Below, piece by piece: positions 18,883-30,360 of a stretch of 64,000 nucleotides of DNA. Position 1 is the first letter of the stretch; each line of letters opens with the position of its first letter. The translations under genes were made by a program, and so were the position numbers. This DNA is from Dioscorea cayenensis subsp. rotundata. Taxonomy: Eukaryota; Streptophyta; Magnoliopsida; Dioscoreales; Dioscoreaceae. The notes beneath the pieces were generated by a model. It saw only the letters and a list, made by a program, of their open reading frames with translations. It was not told the origin of the DNA and made no database searches. The stretch lies in contig NC_052487.1 of NCBI RefSeq assembly GCF_009730915.1, positions 1-64,000 on the forward strand, given 5' to 3'.

Positions 18883-21800
18883 TTATGAGCCTGCCTTACT
18901 ACCATCTAATATGATCTGGAAGGATGTTGGCAGCGTGGTGATTGAGTTCATCTGAGGGCAATTCTCGATGTACAGGCGTTTGAGGGAGGTGAGGCATTCG
19001 AGGTTAGAAGGCAAGGAGGAAAGGCTCTTGCAATTCTTGAATGAAAGAGTCTGAAGAGAGGTGAGGTGCTTCAGACACTCCTCCTGCTCGGGTGTGAATG
19101 GGACGTCCTGACCAATGATACTCAAAACTTGAAGTGAGGAAAGGCCTTTTCGGGAGAGCAATGCTTGCATCAGTGAAATGTTGTCTACAGTGATGTTAGG
19201 AACACTGTCACTTAGTGGACCATCTCCAGTACCTGATTCTAGGAGGCCTAGGCAGCCTTGAACATGTAGCGAACTTAGGGAACTGAGCATATGCAACCCG
19301 CCCATTGAAACCAGCTTCTCACAATCTTTTAGTGTCAAACTTTCAATGGATGTCAAGTGTGAGAGTTCATCATCTGATGGGAAAGAAGTTATATGCTTAA
19401 GCTGTTGCAATGACAAATGTTTGAGCCTGGTGAGACCCCTCAAGCACCTACTGACAAGTTCATTGGTCATGAGCTCACAATCTGTGATGGCTAGATCGGT
19501 CAGAGACTCTGGTAGGAGTGCACTACTGCTGCCTTCAGACAGGATCAATGCCAGCAAGTTGGGACATGACCATATGTTGAGCACTCGGAGTGAAGGGTGT
19601 TCCCCAAGGCCCCCGAGTGATGTGAGCAACACGCAGTCCTCAATTCGAAGCTCCTGAAGCAGTGTGAGTTTGCTTAGTACCTCTTCTGAGGGGAGTGATG
19701 TTATGCAGTAGCAACCAGCAAGAACAAGGTGAGTGAGCAAGGTCAGCTTGCTGATGCAATTGAGCAGCTCGCTATCATCCACAAAGCAGTTGCTGAGGTG
19801 AAGCTGTGTGAGACTTGAGGGCAGTGGTTGCACATTTCTATCGATGGACTGCATCTTGGTCGTCAACTTCTCACGGATGGCATCATGTTTCCTTGATAAA
19901 CCCCAAGATTGGAGACTTGCCAGGCGTGATGATGATGGTTCAATATCATAACTGCTGGCTGATGGTTCAAGATCATAACCGACGGCTGATGGTTTAAGAT
20001 CATAACCGCTGGCTTCCAAGGACTGTATTTGAAGTTCAAGTTTTGCCATTGCCCTGTTATTCTTCTTAAGAGATTCTTGGATTCTGACTTCTTCCTCAAT
20101 CACTGCTACTGATCTGCTGTCATAACCAGCCTTCATTTCTTGGGCATATCCCTTTACCAGGTCTGCCTCAGTTATGATAGCCAATAAATAACAGCCCGAT
20201 AGTAATAGCTTCTCCAGATTTAATGGGAGGGGAGGGAGGCAGCGGAGTTTAGAACATTTCCTGAGCTCAAGCTGATGGAGTTGCGGAACCCATTGGTCGA
20301 GTAGTGGTAGGGTGCCCAGCCACTGGTTGAGGATAAGAACTTTCAGGCATGGAAGGGAGTGCTGTACTGAAATTTGCATCCAAATGGGAGGTCTCTTACC
20401 GGTGTAACCGACAATCTCAAGGTCATTGATCTGATGAGGTGGTTGGAGTTCATCAAGCACCTTCTCCATTGTCTCACTAGCACTTGCACCGCCATTGTTG
20501 TTCCACTCTAGATACAGTTTATGGAGGCATGTCTTCTTCTTTAACTTCGCTCCAGCCAACTCTTTGCTCCTGCTCACATTTTGCAGATTGCTAATGCGAA
20601 GCTCCCCTCGGAGCTTGTTCAATTTCTTCAGCTCTCCAATCTTGTGTCCTTCCTTTTTCTTGATGCTGAACAGCGGCAATTGCTGGAGCGCAGTCAGTTC
20701 ACCTATTTTACCAAACCTGTCAAGTGTTGCAGCATCAGATATTATTCGTCTCAAGTTGATCAGCTTGCTGAGACTGCCAGGCATATTGTCGGCTTTGAAA
20801 TTCATCAGATCCAAGTACAGCAGGTGATACAGTCTGCAGACCGATCGGGGTAGCCTTTTCACTTGCAAGTCTGAGAGGTCCAGCAGCCGTAGGTGGTGCA
20901 GATCACCGAGCCATTCAGGTAGCTGGTCTATGTGACATGATGCCAAACGCAATACCCGTAACCTCTTCGCCTTCTTTAATGTCTTGCCAAGAAGTTCATT
21001 GTCAATGGGAACTTCAATGCCTGATGACTTGCAGGTGAAGACAAGAGTTCGCAGGTTCTTCAGTTTGCATATCTTCTTCTTGTACTCGGCAAGTCTCTCC
21101 ATGTCAATTCGAAGATGTTTAATAGTGGGTGGAATTTCTCTTCTTGTGTCATGCTCAATTCTAGTGCATACATCATTTGTAACAAAGTCTGCGACGTCAT
21201 GCATCAGACCATCCAGTACAAATAAGCCATCATCTCTGCATTGAAAGAAAGACCTCGACACCAGCTCATTCAAGTAAGCACTGGCAATATCTTCCACTGT
21301 CAACCCATTGTTTTCTTCGGCCAAATCAATTATTAAACCATCTCCTATCCATGAATGAATCAAGTATTCCCGAGACAGCGCCATGCCTTTTGGAAATATG
21401 CTGTGGTGAGCGACATACCGTTGCAGATGTTGAGGCAGACGTTGATAAGAAACCATCAGGATCTTTATAACATCTTGGAATGCGTTGTCGCTCCTCAAAA
21501 TATACTTCCATTCTTCAGCATCAAACATTTGCCTTAGCATCCCTGCCACCACCATGACGGCCAATGGCAGTCCACTGAATCTGGCAACTATTATCTCAGC
21601 TACAATTTTCTTGCCCATCTCCAGCAGATGTTCATCTGGTGTCTGTGGATCAGCAAGAGCCACAATTTTCTTGCCCTTCTCCAGCAGATGTTTATCTGAT
21701 GTCTGTGGATCAGCAAGAGCCACAATTTTCTTGCCCTTCTCCAGCAGATGTTCATCTGGTGTCTCTGGATCAGCAAGAGCCACAATTTTCACGCGCTTCT

Positions 21801-22917
21801 CCAGGTATCTGTTGAAGAGTGCAAAGCAATCATCTTCTTCCAAGCCCTTGAGAACAACAGGCTCTATGCTATTAGCAAATATCTTGGCCACCAATTTCAT
21901 GCGGCTTGTGACCAAAATCATGCTCCCGGGATGGCAATATTCCAAAGGAGCAAGGAGCCTCATCCATCTAACTTTGTTGGCCAACTCTGTGGACTTCTCA
22001 TCATACCAGACATCATCCAGGACAAGCAAAACCCTCTTGTCTCTTACATGGTCTTTGAGCAGTTTTTGAAGCTCATCCAAGTTTTTAGTGTCAGGGCAGG
22101 TTCCATTGGAAGCTAATTCTACCATGCTAGTGGTTATATTGACCTCATCGAAATCTTCAGGTACATAAACCCAGATCCTCTGATCAAAATGGCGCTCGAT
22201 TTCTGGATGATTATACACAGATTTGGCAAGAACAGTCTTGCCAACTCCTCCGACCCCAATTATAGGAAGGATTTGATAGCTCTGATCATCATTGCATAAA
22301 AGAAGCTTTATTACATGTTTTATTTCTTCATCTCTGCCAAACACTTGCTCATATAACCAAGAGGTTGTGACGACGCCAGCACAAGCATGAGTATGAGCAG
22401 TGCCCTTATTGCCATCAATATAATCTGAGCGGATAAGTTTGATAAAATCATCCACCCTGGAAGAGAACTGATCCAAGCGCTTGAGAATTGCTTCCACCCT
22501 TGACACATAATGAACATGACTAGTGTAGGAGTAAAAGGAACGCACAAATGCATGTTGTTTGCGCTGCACTTGTTGTTCCAGATGTTTGTACTTGTACTCA
22601 TCAAGAACATCCTCAGCTTCACAGATAACATCATCGAGCTCCCACAGCCACATGATCAACGACTGGTTTTCGCCTCTGAAACGCATCTCAGCTTCTTCTT
22701 TGATGGCTTTGATTTTGGGAAGACTTTCAGTCTCTAAATTTTGCAACATGGTCTGGATTTTCTCTTCCAAGATGAAATGGAAATTCTTGGAGAGGACAGA
22801 CCGGATCTTGGCATCTGAGATGGGACTTAGACTCTTGAGAAGTGAACGCTCAATGTTTACGAGATCTTGTATTGCTGTGTAGAGTTTTTGAAAGCAAGAG
22901 CCAACATCTAGCCCCAT
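18883..22917 (-). CDS. CC-NB-ARC-LRR immune receptor (NLR1)
   Basis: This is an intracellular CNL-type resistance protein of about 1,344 residues in a single exon. I chose the Met at 22917 (MGLDVGSCFQK) because the 24 open codons upstream look like leader sequence. The coiled-coil region contains an EDVID-like stretch (DDVICEAEDVLDEY, about residue 95). NB-ARC follows with P-loop GVGGVGKT (about 221), kinase-2 LLVLDDVW (about 297), RNBS-B-like MILVTSR (about 333), GLPLAV (about 449) and MHD in LMHDVADF (about 572). About 700 residues of LRR follow. Between the RNBS-C-like CFALF and GLPL, a 20-residue unit (KKIVALADPQTPDEHLLEKG) is repeated three times. A charged, helix-prone insertion with a 9-residue repeat (GYDLEPSAS-type) interrupts the LRRs. 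A hAT MITE lies about 260 bp upstream. All key ATPase motifs are present, so the gene may be functional. The pathogen it senses cannot be inferred. Confidence 0.92.
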   Translation of the reverse strand: MGLDVGSCFQKLYTAIQDLVNIERSLLKSLSPISDAKIRSVLSKNFHFILEEKIQTMLQNLETESLPKIKAIKEEAEMRFRGENQSLIMWLWELDDVICEAEDVLDEYKYKHLEQQVQRKQHAFVRSFYSYTSHVHYVSRVEAILKRLDQFSSRVDDFIKLIRSDYIDGNKGTAHTHACAGVVTTSWLYEQVFGRDEEIKHVIKLLLCNDDQSYQILPIIGVGGVGKTVLAKSVYNHPEIERHFDQRIWVYVPEDFDEVNITTSMVELASNGTCPDTKNLDELQKLLKDHVRDKRVLLVLDDVWYDEKSTELANKVRWMRLLAPLEYCHPGSMILVTSRMKLVAKIFANSIEPVVLKGLEEDDCFALFNRYLEKRVKIVALADPETPDEHLLEKGKKIVALADPQTSDKHLLEKGKKIVALADPQTPDEHLLEMGKKIVAEIIVARFSGLPLAVMVVAGMLRQMFDAEEWKYILRSDNAFQDVIKILMVSYQRLPQHLQRYVAHHSIFPKGMALSREYLIHSWIGDGLIIDLAEENNGLTVEDIASAYLNELVSRSFFQCRDDGLFVLDGLMHDVADFVTNDVCTRIEHDTRREIPPTIKHLRIDMERLAEYKKKICKLKNLRTLVFTCKSSGIEVPIDNELLGKTLKKAKRLRVLRLASCHIDQLPEWLGDLHHLRLLDLSDLQVKRLPRSVCRLYHLLYLDLMNFKADNMPGSLSKLINLRRIISDAATLDRFGKIGELTALQQLPLFSIKKKEGHKIGELKKLNKLRGELRISNLQNVSRSKELAGAKLKKKTCLHKLYLEWNNNGGASASETMEKVLDELQPPHQINDLEIVGYTGKRPPIWMQISVQHSLPCLKVLILNQWLGTLPLLDQWVPQLHQLELRKCSKLRCLPPLPLNLEKLLLSGCYLLAIITEADLVKGYAQEMKAGYDSRSVAVIEEEVRIQESLKKNNRAMAKLELQIQSLEASGYDLKPSAVGYDLEPSASSYDIEPSSSRLASLQSWGLSRKHDAIREKLTTKMQSIDRNVQPLPSSLTQLHLSNCFVDDSELLNCISKLTLLTHLVLAGCYCITSLPSEEVLSKLTLLQELRIEDCVLLTSLGGLGEHPSLRVLNIWSCPNLLALILSEGSSSALLPESLTDLAITDCELMTNELVSRCLRGLTRLKHLSLQQLKHITSFPSDDELSHLTSIESLTLKDCEKLVSMGGLHMLSSLSSLHVQGCLGLLESGTGDGPLSDSVPNITVDNISLMQALLSRKGLSSLQVLSIIGQDVPFTPEQEECLKHLTSLQTLSFKNCKSLSSLPSNLECLTSLKRLYIENCPQMNSITTLPTSFQIILDGSKAGS
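19935..20015 (-). repeat. 27-bp minisatellite in the LRR insertion of NLR1
   Basis: Three copies of a 27-bp unit encode GYDLKPSAV, GYDLEPSAS and SYDIEPSSS. They lie next to a Glu/Lys/Gln-rich, helix-prone segment between two groups of LRRs. Confidence 0.85.
21601..21805 (-). repeat. 60-bp in-frame tandem repeat inside NB-ARC of NLR1
   Basis: There are three complete 60-bp copies (21601-21660, 21661-21720, 21721-21780) plus about 25 bp of a fourth. They differ at only a few positions. Each encodes 20 residues and keeps the frame. Confidence 0.95.
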
Positions 22918-23175
22918 GATTAAGTTCCTGTTTTTTTTTTTTGGTTCTCTGGCAGTTGGACAATATGACAATAGCATATAGCAAAACACATAAAAGATAC
23001 ATCGACCTCACCGGGATATATTAAAGAACTAATAAAAGCATGAGAATCTGTAGGAGGAGAATTTATTCTTTGAAACTCACTCAAGCAAACCGTGCCGTGC
23101 CGCCTCCGGGAGTGAAGGTAAGAACAAGAATACGCACTGATTTCAAAATAATTTTAGGCCAATTTGACTCTTTAG

Positions 23176-24080
23176 CAAGGTTGTCAGACCCGGCCCAGGC
23201 AATGACCCGGCTAAGCCCAGGGGTCAGGGGTTAATGGGTTCAACCGGGTTGAACCGGGGTTGAACCGGGGTCAATAATTAAATATAAAAAAAATATTATA
23301 ATAATTAATAATGAGCAAATATAATATTAAACCCATAATTATATTATAAAAACCTACTCAAATTTGATATTTAAATTGATAAATGACCTTATATACAGTA
23401 GAATTTTCTAATTTTATCATTTATTTTTACATTTTTTAAATATTTATAAATTTAATATATTAATATATAATTATCGAACTTATCTCGGTGTTATTTATTT
23501 ATTTATTTATTTGTTTATTGGTTGATTTTGTTAAAATAAATAAGAAATTTAATTCACTAATTCTTATATTTTAATTAAGTTTTTTTATTTTTGTTTTTAA
23601 ATTTTTCTTATATTTTTTTATTTAATTAGAATACTTTAATTTTTATATTTTTTTATAATAAAATTACTCATTTATTGTTTTTATTTTTATTAATAAATTA
23701 AATTTTTTTAGAAAAGTATTTACATAATACATTAATATATTTTATTTTTAAATATTAATTTTTGTTGGTATGTTTATGATATATATATATATATATTGTA
23801 ATTCTATTTATTGATTATAAATTATAAATTAATATTAATAAATAGTGGTTTTTAATGAGAAAATAATAATAAATTATTAAATATTGTAAAAAAAAATTAA
23901 ACATTGTGACCCGATTGACCCGGCCGGGTCAACCGGTTCCCGGTTGAACCGCCCGGGTCACCAAGTTAACTCCGGGTTTTTTAATACCCGGGTCAATAGG
24001 GTATACCCGGGCCGGCCACATAGCCGGTTCCTGGTATTTCCGGTTGAACCGGCCGGATCGGTCCGGGTCTGACAACATTG
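23176..24080. mobile_element. hAT-type MITE upstream of NLR1
   Basis: This 905-bp element has terminal inverted repeats CAAGGTTGTCAGACCCGG and CAATGTTGTCAGACCCGG, flanked by a perfect 8-bp target-site duplication CTCTTTAG (23168-23175 and 24081-24088). The ends are rich in CCGG/AACCGG motifs and the core is extremely AT-rich with no coding capacity. The 8-bp duplication and the CA..TG ends indicate a non-autonomous hAT element. Confidence 0.9.
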
Positions 24081-24427
24081 CTCTTTAGAGCTGCGTCTAA
24101 GCAAAATAGCAATATATTTTCTTGTTTTTTTTGGGAAAGTGATGGAAAATCCTCAGCACTTTTCTACATATAGTCCTTCAAAGTGTGGTTTATCCTTCCT
24201 TTAAAAATAAAAAGAAAAAGAAAAAGAAAATCTTCCAAGTTTTCATCTACCCAAAGATTATTATATTCAAGGTTTTTTAATTTTAAATTCAGGATAAAGA
24301 AAATCTTACGCCTTGCATTGGGAGCCATGAAAAATAATAAGAATTAAAATTGAAACGAATAAAAATTCTACAGAATTTTAAGTAATTTGCCCTAATTTAA
24401 ATATGTGAACCAAATTTATTCCAAATT

Positions 24428-24802
24428 AACAACCACTACTTGTATGTTACTTGGATAATGAATGAGCTAGGGTCAAATCTCTGGGTCGGTAGTACTGTGT
24501 ATATAATGAAGATGCTGCATAAATACTGTTCATTCATTGTTCATGGGTCCCTTATGGGAGGATGTCATTTTTCTCCCCTTCAGGGTTGAGGCAGGGGGAA
24601 TTTATTAATTTGGTTTGGTTCCTAAAATATTTTCTGGGCATGTATATGGTAAAAATCAAATTGCCTCTTGTGACATCTGGCCGAGTTAATAAATCTCTAA
24701 GGGGTCGTTCAACCATTATAACTGGTGCACTTTCGTACCTGTTTGTCCCTTGACACCCCTTTGTGGGGGTGGTGCTTGTCGCTTTTGTAAAAAAAAAAAA
24801 AT
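24428..24802 (+). mobile_element. Short poly(A) retroposon, type unknown
   Basis: This is a 375-bp insert ending in about 13 A residues. It is flanked by a 13-bp direct repeat TTTATTCCAAATT (24415-24427 and 24803-24815). It has no convincing tRNA-like A box and no recognisable LINE protein, so it could be a SINE, a LINE 3' end or a retroposed transcript. Confidence 0.55.
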
Positions 24803-24924
24803 TTTATTCCAAATTTATTAGTAAGCTATTTCCTGTCATTTACATGATCACAAATTTCTTACCTAAATTATTGTTTTGGAATTTTCATGACAATTAAATC
24901 ATGGTTAAGTCACCCTGCAAGATC

Positions 24925-24975
24925 AGAGGATTTATTATTATTATTATTATTAATTAATTAATTAATTATTTTGTT
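24925..24975. repeat. TTA/TTAA microsatellite
   Basis: A run of TTA units changes into TTAA units. This is simple sequence in intergenic DNA. Confidence 0.8.
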
Positions 24976-25229
24976 GTTGTTGTCAACTTGTTATTGTTGT
25001 GGAAAAGATGGATGTATTGTTTAGCAAGTAATGAAAGACAGTTCTCCTGGGATCGTTAGACTGATATATCATACAGAACAATAGTGAGCACCAGGAAGGG
25101 ACAACCGGACAAAACTATTTATTTACATTTCTTTTAACGTTTTGGGTAGAAGATTGTATTATTTAATATTTACTCACCTCAAAGACTGTGTTCCACTTTT
25201 CTCAAATAATTGAACTTAACATGCATGCA

Positions 25230-28200
25230 TTTTTTTTAATAAGGTAGATAAACCACTAATTTATTAATAAAAGATAGAAACAAAGTAGTACAAAGTTCAA
25301 GAAGTAGATGCGACAAGTAAAACTAATAAAGTAGAAAATTGTAATCCTCACCAGAGATGAGGAGAACAGTGAACAGAGAAAGCAAAAAAAAACACAGAAA
25401 AAGAGAAAGAAACTGGAGCCGGAGAAGTCAACCATCTGAAGACACAGGCCTGCTCAGTGTCGAAAGAGGCGGATTACTCCTGACTCGAGTTGGGCGCCAT
25501 ATTGCCGGTGAAGTCAGTGGATCTGGAGCTCAGGAAACTTAAGGAGCACTTGATCTTCTGAATGTCCTCTGTAGCTTCCTGCTGGTGGGACTCCGAGTCT
25601 GTAGAAATCCAAGAAAGAACCATATTAGCTGTTTTGTAGAGAGTTGAAGAAATATGTGAACAGCTTTGGTTAAAAATACGATTGTTTCGTTCCAGCCAAA
25701 TATTCCAGAAAATGGCTCTGGAACAGAAGTCCCAGAGATTTCTGAGATAAGGGTTCAATGAGGGTATCCAATTGGTCCAAATATTTGAAACTGAGGAAAA
25801 TAGAGTTTCAGAATCAAATATACACTTGAAAAAGGACCAAATGCGAACTGAAAAGATACAATTTAAAAAAAGGTGGTCCACTGATTCTGAGTTATTGTGA
25901 CAAAGTATACATGTGTCAGTGACATAAGGATTGCAACCTTTTTTGAACAAGTTCTCAAGTGTTAGAATTTTGTTATCCCAGGCAAGTCAACAGAATAAAG
26001 TGATTTTGCTAGGAGATTTAGTTTTCCAAAAATTGGAATAGAGTTGAATGCGAAGACCTCCATTGATTAAGAAGTTGTAGAAGGATTTGACGGAGAATTT
26101 TCTATTTTTATCTAAAGACCAGGAGTAGGAATCTTCAATTTCATTTGCACAATCCGGTAAAAAATTTATTAAAAAGTCGAAATCTTCAGTAGTGGCTGTT
26201 CTAAATGGATTACCATGGGAATTAAGTATGAGAATAAATTGTTTTAAAGTAATCCAAAGGTAAGAACAGTCCAGGAATAGAGATGCCCAGCGGTTATTGG
26301 GGGATTTGCCCTCCAGCCATCTATCAAACCAAAATAAAGTGTTTTCTCCATTACCAACTGACTTGGTTAAGCAGGAGCGAAATGTAAGTAAAATGGTATT
26401 GATTCTTGTCCAAAAGAATGATTTATTTCTTGGTGGTTGTAAATACAGGATACCGGGGGAATCACTATTAAAATAGTTGACTTTGATAATCTTGGACCAA
26501 CAAGGGTCCGGTGTGGTGATGAATTTCCACCATCATTTTCCAAGTAAAGCTTTGTTGAACTCTTGTAGATCAAGAATACCCCAGCCACCCATGCTTCAGG
26601 GGTGACGGATTCTTTTCCAAGCAATTAATCTTATCCCCTTCGGGCCAAGATCAGGTCCTTTCCATAGAAAATCTCTCCTGATTTTGTCAATTTCATAAAT
26701 GACCCAGGTTGGAAGTTTGAAAATTGACATCCAGTAAATTGGGATTGAAGATAACACAGAGTTAATGAGGGTTAACCGTCCCCCTAAAGAGAGATAGATT
26801 GCTTTCCAGGGCGTGAGTCTGGCATGAACAGATTCAATCAACTTAGTCCAGTCAATTCTTCTGGTTCATCTACTAGATAGGGGAACGACTAGATAAGTAA
26901 TGGGGAGAAAATCTCCATTGCAATTAAGGATTCTCACTGAGGAGGAGAGCGGTTGGAAACCAAAGTTGGTGGAATATAGGCAGCTTTTTGAGAAGTTGAT
27001 TGAAAGACCAGAGCAGCCTTCGAAGAGGCAAAGAATTAATTTAATGATTTTGAAATGTTCGTGTTCACCAGCTGAGAAAATGATAAGATCATCGACATAT
27101 TGTAAATGAAAAATGTTGTTTGATTAGTCTAGTTAAACACCAATCAAAACTTTGGAATTAATAACATGATAAAACATTGCACTAAGAGTATCGGCCTCTA
27201 AAGCAAAGAGAAGGGTGAAAGAGGATCACCTTGTCTCAATCCTCTTTTACAGCGAATATAACCCTATGCAGATCCATTAATGGGAATTTGAGTTTTGACA
27301 GTTTTGAGAATAGTGTGTATCCAAGAGATCCAGTGATTACCAAATCTTCTGGCTTCTAGAATCTCAAGAAGAAAATTCCAATCTAAAGAGTCAAAGGCTT
27401 TAGTGAAATCAACTTTAAAAGCAAAGCCAAGAATTTTCCTTTTTTGGAGGTTAAAAATCACTTCTTGGGCAGCAATAATATTATCTGCAATGCATCTACC
27501 CTTAATGAATCCGGATTGAGAATTATCCACTAAGAGACCAATCTTATGACTCAATCTGGTGACGAGAATCTTGGAAATGATTTTATAGGTTGAATTAATA
27601 AGACTGATAGGTCTGAATTCAGTGACCTCAGTTGGGGTATTTGTTTTGGCAATAAGTGCAATGTGAACCCAATTGAGTCTTTCAAAGTTGATAGAGCCAT
27701 CATAAAAATTATTACAGATTTTAAATAAATCCTCCTGAATAAGGCTCCAATTTTTTTGAAAAAAGAACATTAGAAAACCATCTGGACCTGGAGCCTTATC
27801 AGCGTTAAGCTCATACACAGCGTGTTTAATTTCCTCAGAAGTGAAGGGAAGTTCAAGCATAGATAGATCAACTCTATCTTTGAAATTAAACATATGATGC
27901 CAGTTGAAAAGGAATCTATGTGTAATCGGAGTACCAAGCAGGGCTTGAAAATGATTAGTGAATACTTTCCCAATTTCATGGTTACCTTCAATCCAATTCC
28001 GATTATTACGAATTCTAGGAATGAAATTTTTATTCTTCCTACCATTAGCCTATAGATGAAAGAATTTTGTATTTGCATCACCTTCTTTGAGCCAAGTAAT
28101 TTGACCAGGTGTGGTGGCAACAGCAGGGTGCTTTCCAGTAGGTGGAATATCAGGAACTTTCTCTACCAACATGTCTGAAGAAGAGTCATTACCACTGATC

Positions 28201-30360
28201 ATTCCAATCCCTAGAACAGTCAAAGGATCAAATGTTAGTTCCTCCTGGTGAATACCAGATTCAAACTGATTAAGATTCTCCTCATTCAGAATAAGATCAT
28301 CATCTGCGATCACATCAGAGGGGATGTCATCATCTTTCCCCCAGTCAAGTAACTCATCGTCAGAATGATCATCCTGTGGAGTAATAGGTGGTGTAGGGTC
28401 TTGAGAGAAGAATTTCTTAGAATTAATGATAGGAACCAGAGTCCAACCTCCATGAACAAAGATCCATTTATAACCATTAAGGATAGGAATAGTCGGTGGT
28501 AGTGAATTTAAGTGTGTAGGTAAAACATCATAATTAGATGAGTCGGTGTCTTTAGGAAAAGCAATTTCTTTGCCTTTATCACCAGCTAAAGGAACTGATG
28601 AAGAGGTCGCTTGAATATTCACTGGTTTAGGCCTAAAGTTCGGATCAAGATTGGCCATAATTTGGTTCTGATTTAATATATTTGATTGAATTAAATCCAT
28701 TTGAGAGTTGATAGGAATAACCATATCCCAAGGCATGATCAATTCAGCTGATGAGTTAGCTTTGATCTCATGTGTGATCAAATCCCTAGGAGCCCTTATC
28801 TCATAAGAACCCAAGGATTGAGTCTGGGTGTCTTGGGATTGGATCATATTTGAATTATTGAGAGAATCAGAAGAATTATGATCTCAAGGCGATCTAGACA
28901 CCCGCAAGCGTCCAAGATGATCAGGTGAAGCATGATCACGATGCACATGAATGACCATTGTGTGAGCATCCATCATGTGGCCGTTGTGTGTTAACAGTGC
29001 ATCCCCTTCCTCGTTTCTCTCTCGAGAGTCAGAGGAATCTGGGGGATCACTTTGGGAAGATTACTGGAGCTCAGGCTTTCCTTGGCCAAGGACAAGCTGT
29101 CCGAGCTCTCGGCGGAGGCTAGGGGTTTCTCTGAAGGAACTGAAGGGCGAGAAGATGAGGCGGCAACAGGTTTTTTTAGAAGAGGAAGCAGGTCTGTGAT
29201 GATCGGAACGCCGTCGTCCTCGAGCCTAACTTTGAAGCTTCTTACTCCCATGTCAACGGTCATCTCTATAGGGAAGGAGGTGGGGGATTTAAGCCTCACG
29301 AGAGCTCTCATGTGTTCAAGAGAGACATCTTTTTTTTTGAACGAAGATAAGCTCTCCCATAGGTCTCAAGACTTCCATGATGGAATCCTAGTTCCAGTAG
29401 TGGAGAGGAAGATTGGTTAATCTTATCCAATTATAATTCCCAGCGGCCACAACGTGAGATCCAAACTCTAGGGTCTAATGTGAGAGGCTAATGGTGCAAG
29501 GGCCATGCTAGGTGGAGAGGTTGAGCTGGTTTATCTTAACAATGGTTGTTGCTGCTCTTGCTGAGAAGAGAGTGAGTATGAAGAAATCACCGAAAGGAGT
29601 GATGTTCTCGCATTGATCAGAGTTCATTTGGGTTAGCAGTGCATCATGAAGAGATTGGACGCTTGCGTTGCCAGATAACACCTTGATGATCACTCGTCTC
29701 TTGAGATCTTCTTTGGTTTGAATGATGGCTTCAGAAATGGGAAGAGAAACCCTTAGAGAGGTGATCTTTGAATTAGGGCGAGAGACGGGGACGTGAAGCA
29801 GAGGTTTAGAAGAGGGTAAGTTTCTCTTCATGTTAAGACTTCTTAGGGAGAGGACCAGAAGAAGGAGGTTTGAGAGGGCATCTAGCTGCAAAATGCCTGA
29901 CTCCAGAGCAACATCGACAGGTGAGTTGGTGGCGACAATCTTCAACTTTGTGACCAGCTCTAAGACAACATTTACATGTTTCTTCATTTTCCGGAGATCG
30001 GCGGCGCTTCAATGAGGAAGTGTTCTCTGGAGGTGGTGAAAGACGAGCAACATCAGCAAATGAAATACCCTCCTTCACAGGAGAATTCAGGATCTTTTGA
30101 GGTCCCTCAGTCGGAGGTGGTGAATGGGAAGCCAAGGGAGCGGTGTTGACGGGTTGATGAAGCGAACATGCTCGAGAACGTCTCTGCGGGGGCCTCCATG
30201 GCCTTGACGAGCACTGCCGTGTGGTCCACCGTGTGAGAAACGGGTTCCACCGCAAGGATGACAAGCACCGCCGTGGGAAAAACGAGGACCGCCGTAAGGG
30301 CCGCCATGAGGATCCCGAGCACCACAGTAACGGTCCCTAGCACCGCCTAGGAACCTCATA
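25230..30360 (-). mobile_element. Near full-length LINE lacking its endonuclease domain
   Basis: Reading right to left: a GC-rich 5' leader (about 30,340-30,170) with imperfect Gly-coding repeats; an ORF1-like region with two CX2CX4HX4C zinc knuckles (CKCCLRAGHKVEDC and CRCCSGVRHFAARC, near 29,850-29,900) and a further ORF1 part near 29,500-29,800; a linker region; then RT (PGPDGF, FRPISLINS, DFTKAFDSLDW, YVDD), zf-RVT (CILCHNNSESVDHLF) and a 3' tail ending in a T run at 25,231 that represents poly(A). There are multiple stops and frameshifts. The region before 'WLKEGDANTKFFH' should encode the APE-type endonuclease, but a linker of another origin joins directly there at about 28,110. There is no RNase H domain. 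Confidence 0.85.
27264..27893 (-). pseudogene. LINE reverse transcriptase core fragment
   Basis: An open frame carries RT signatures: EEIKHAVYELNADKAPGPDGF, the FRPISLINSTYKIISKIL block and KVDFTKAFDSLDW. It stops before the YVDD block, which is found just downstream near 27,080 after a break. This is a dead part of the surrounding LINE. Confidence 0.85.

Noticed and set aside
22918-22989. Upstream Met for NLR1 (MFCYMLLSYCPT...)
   Set aside because: The segment contains a low-complexity Lys run and does not resemble a CNL N-terminus. The Met at 22917 fits the family.
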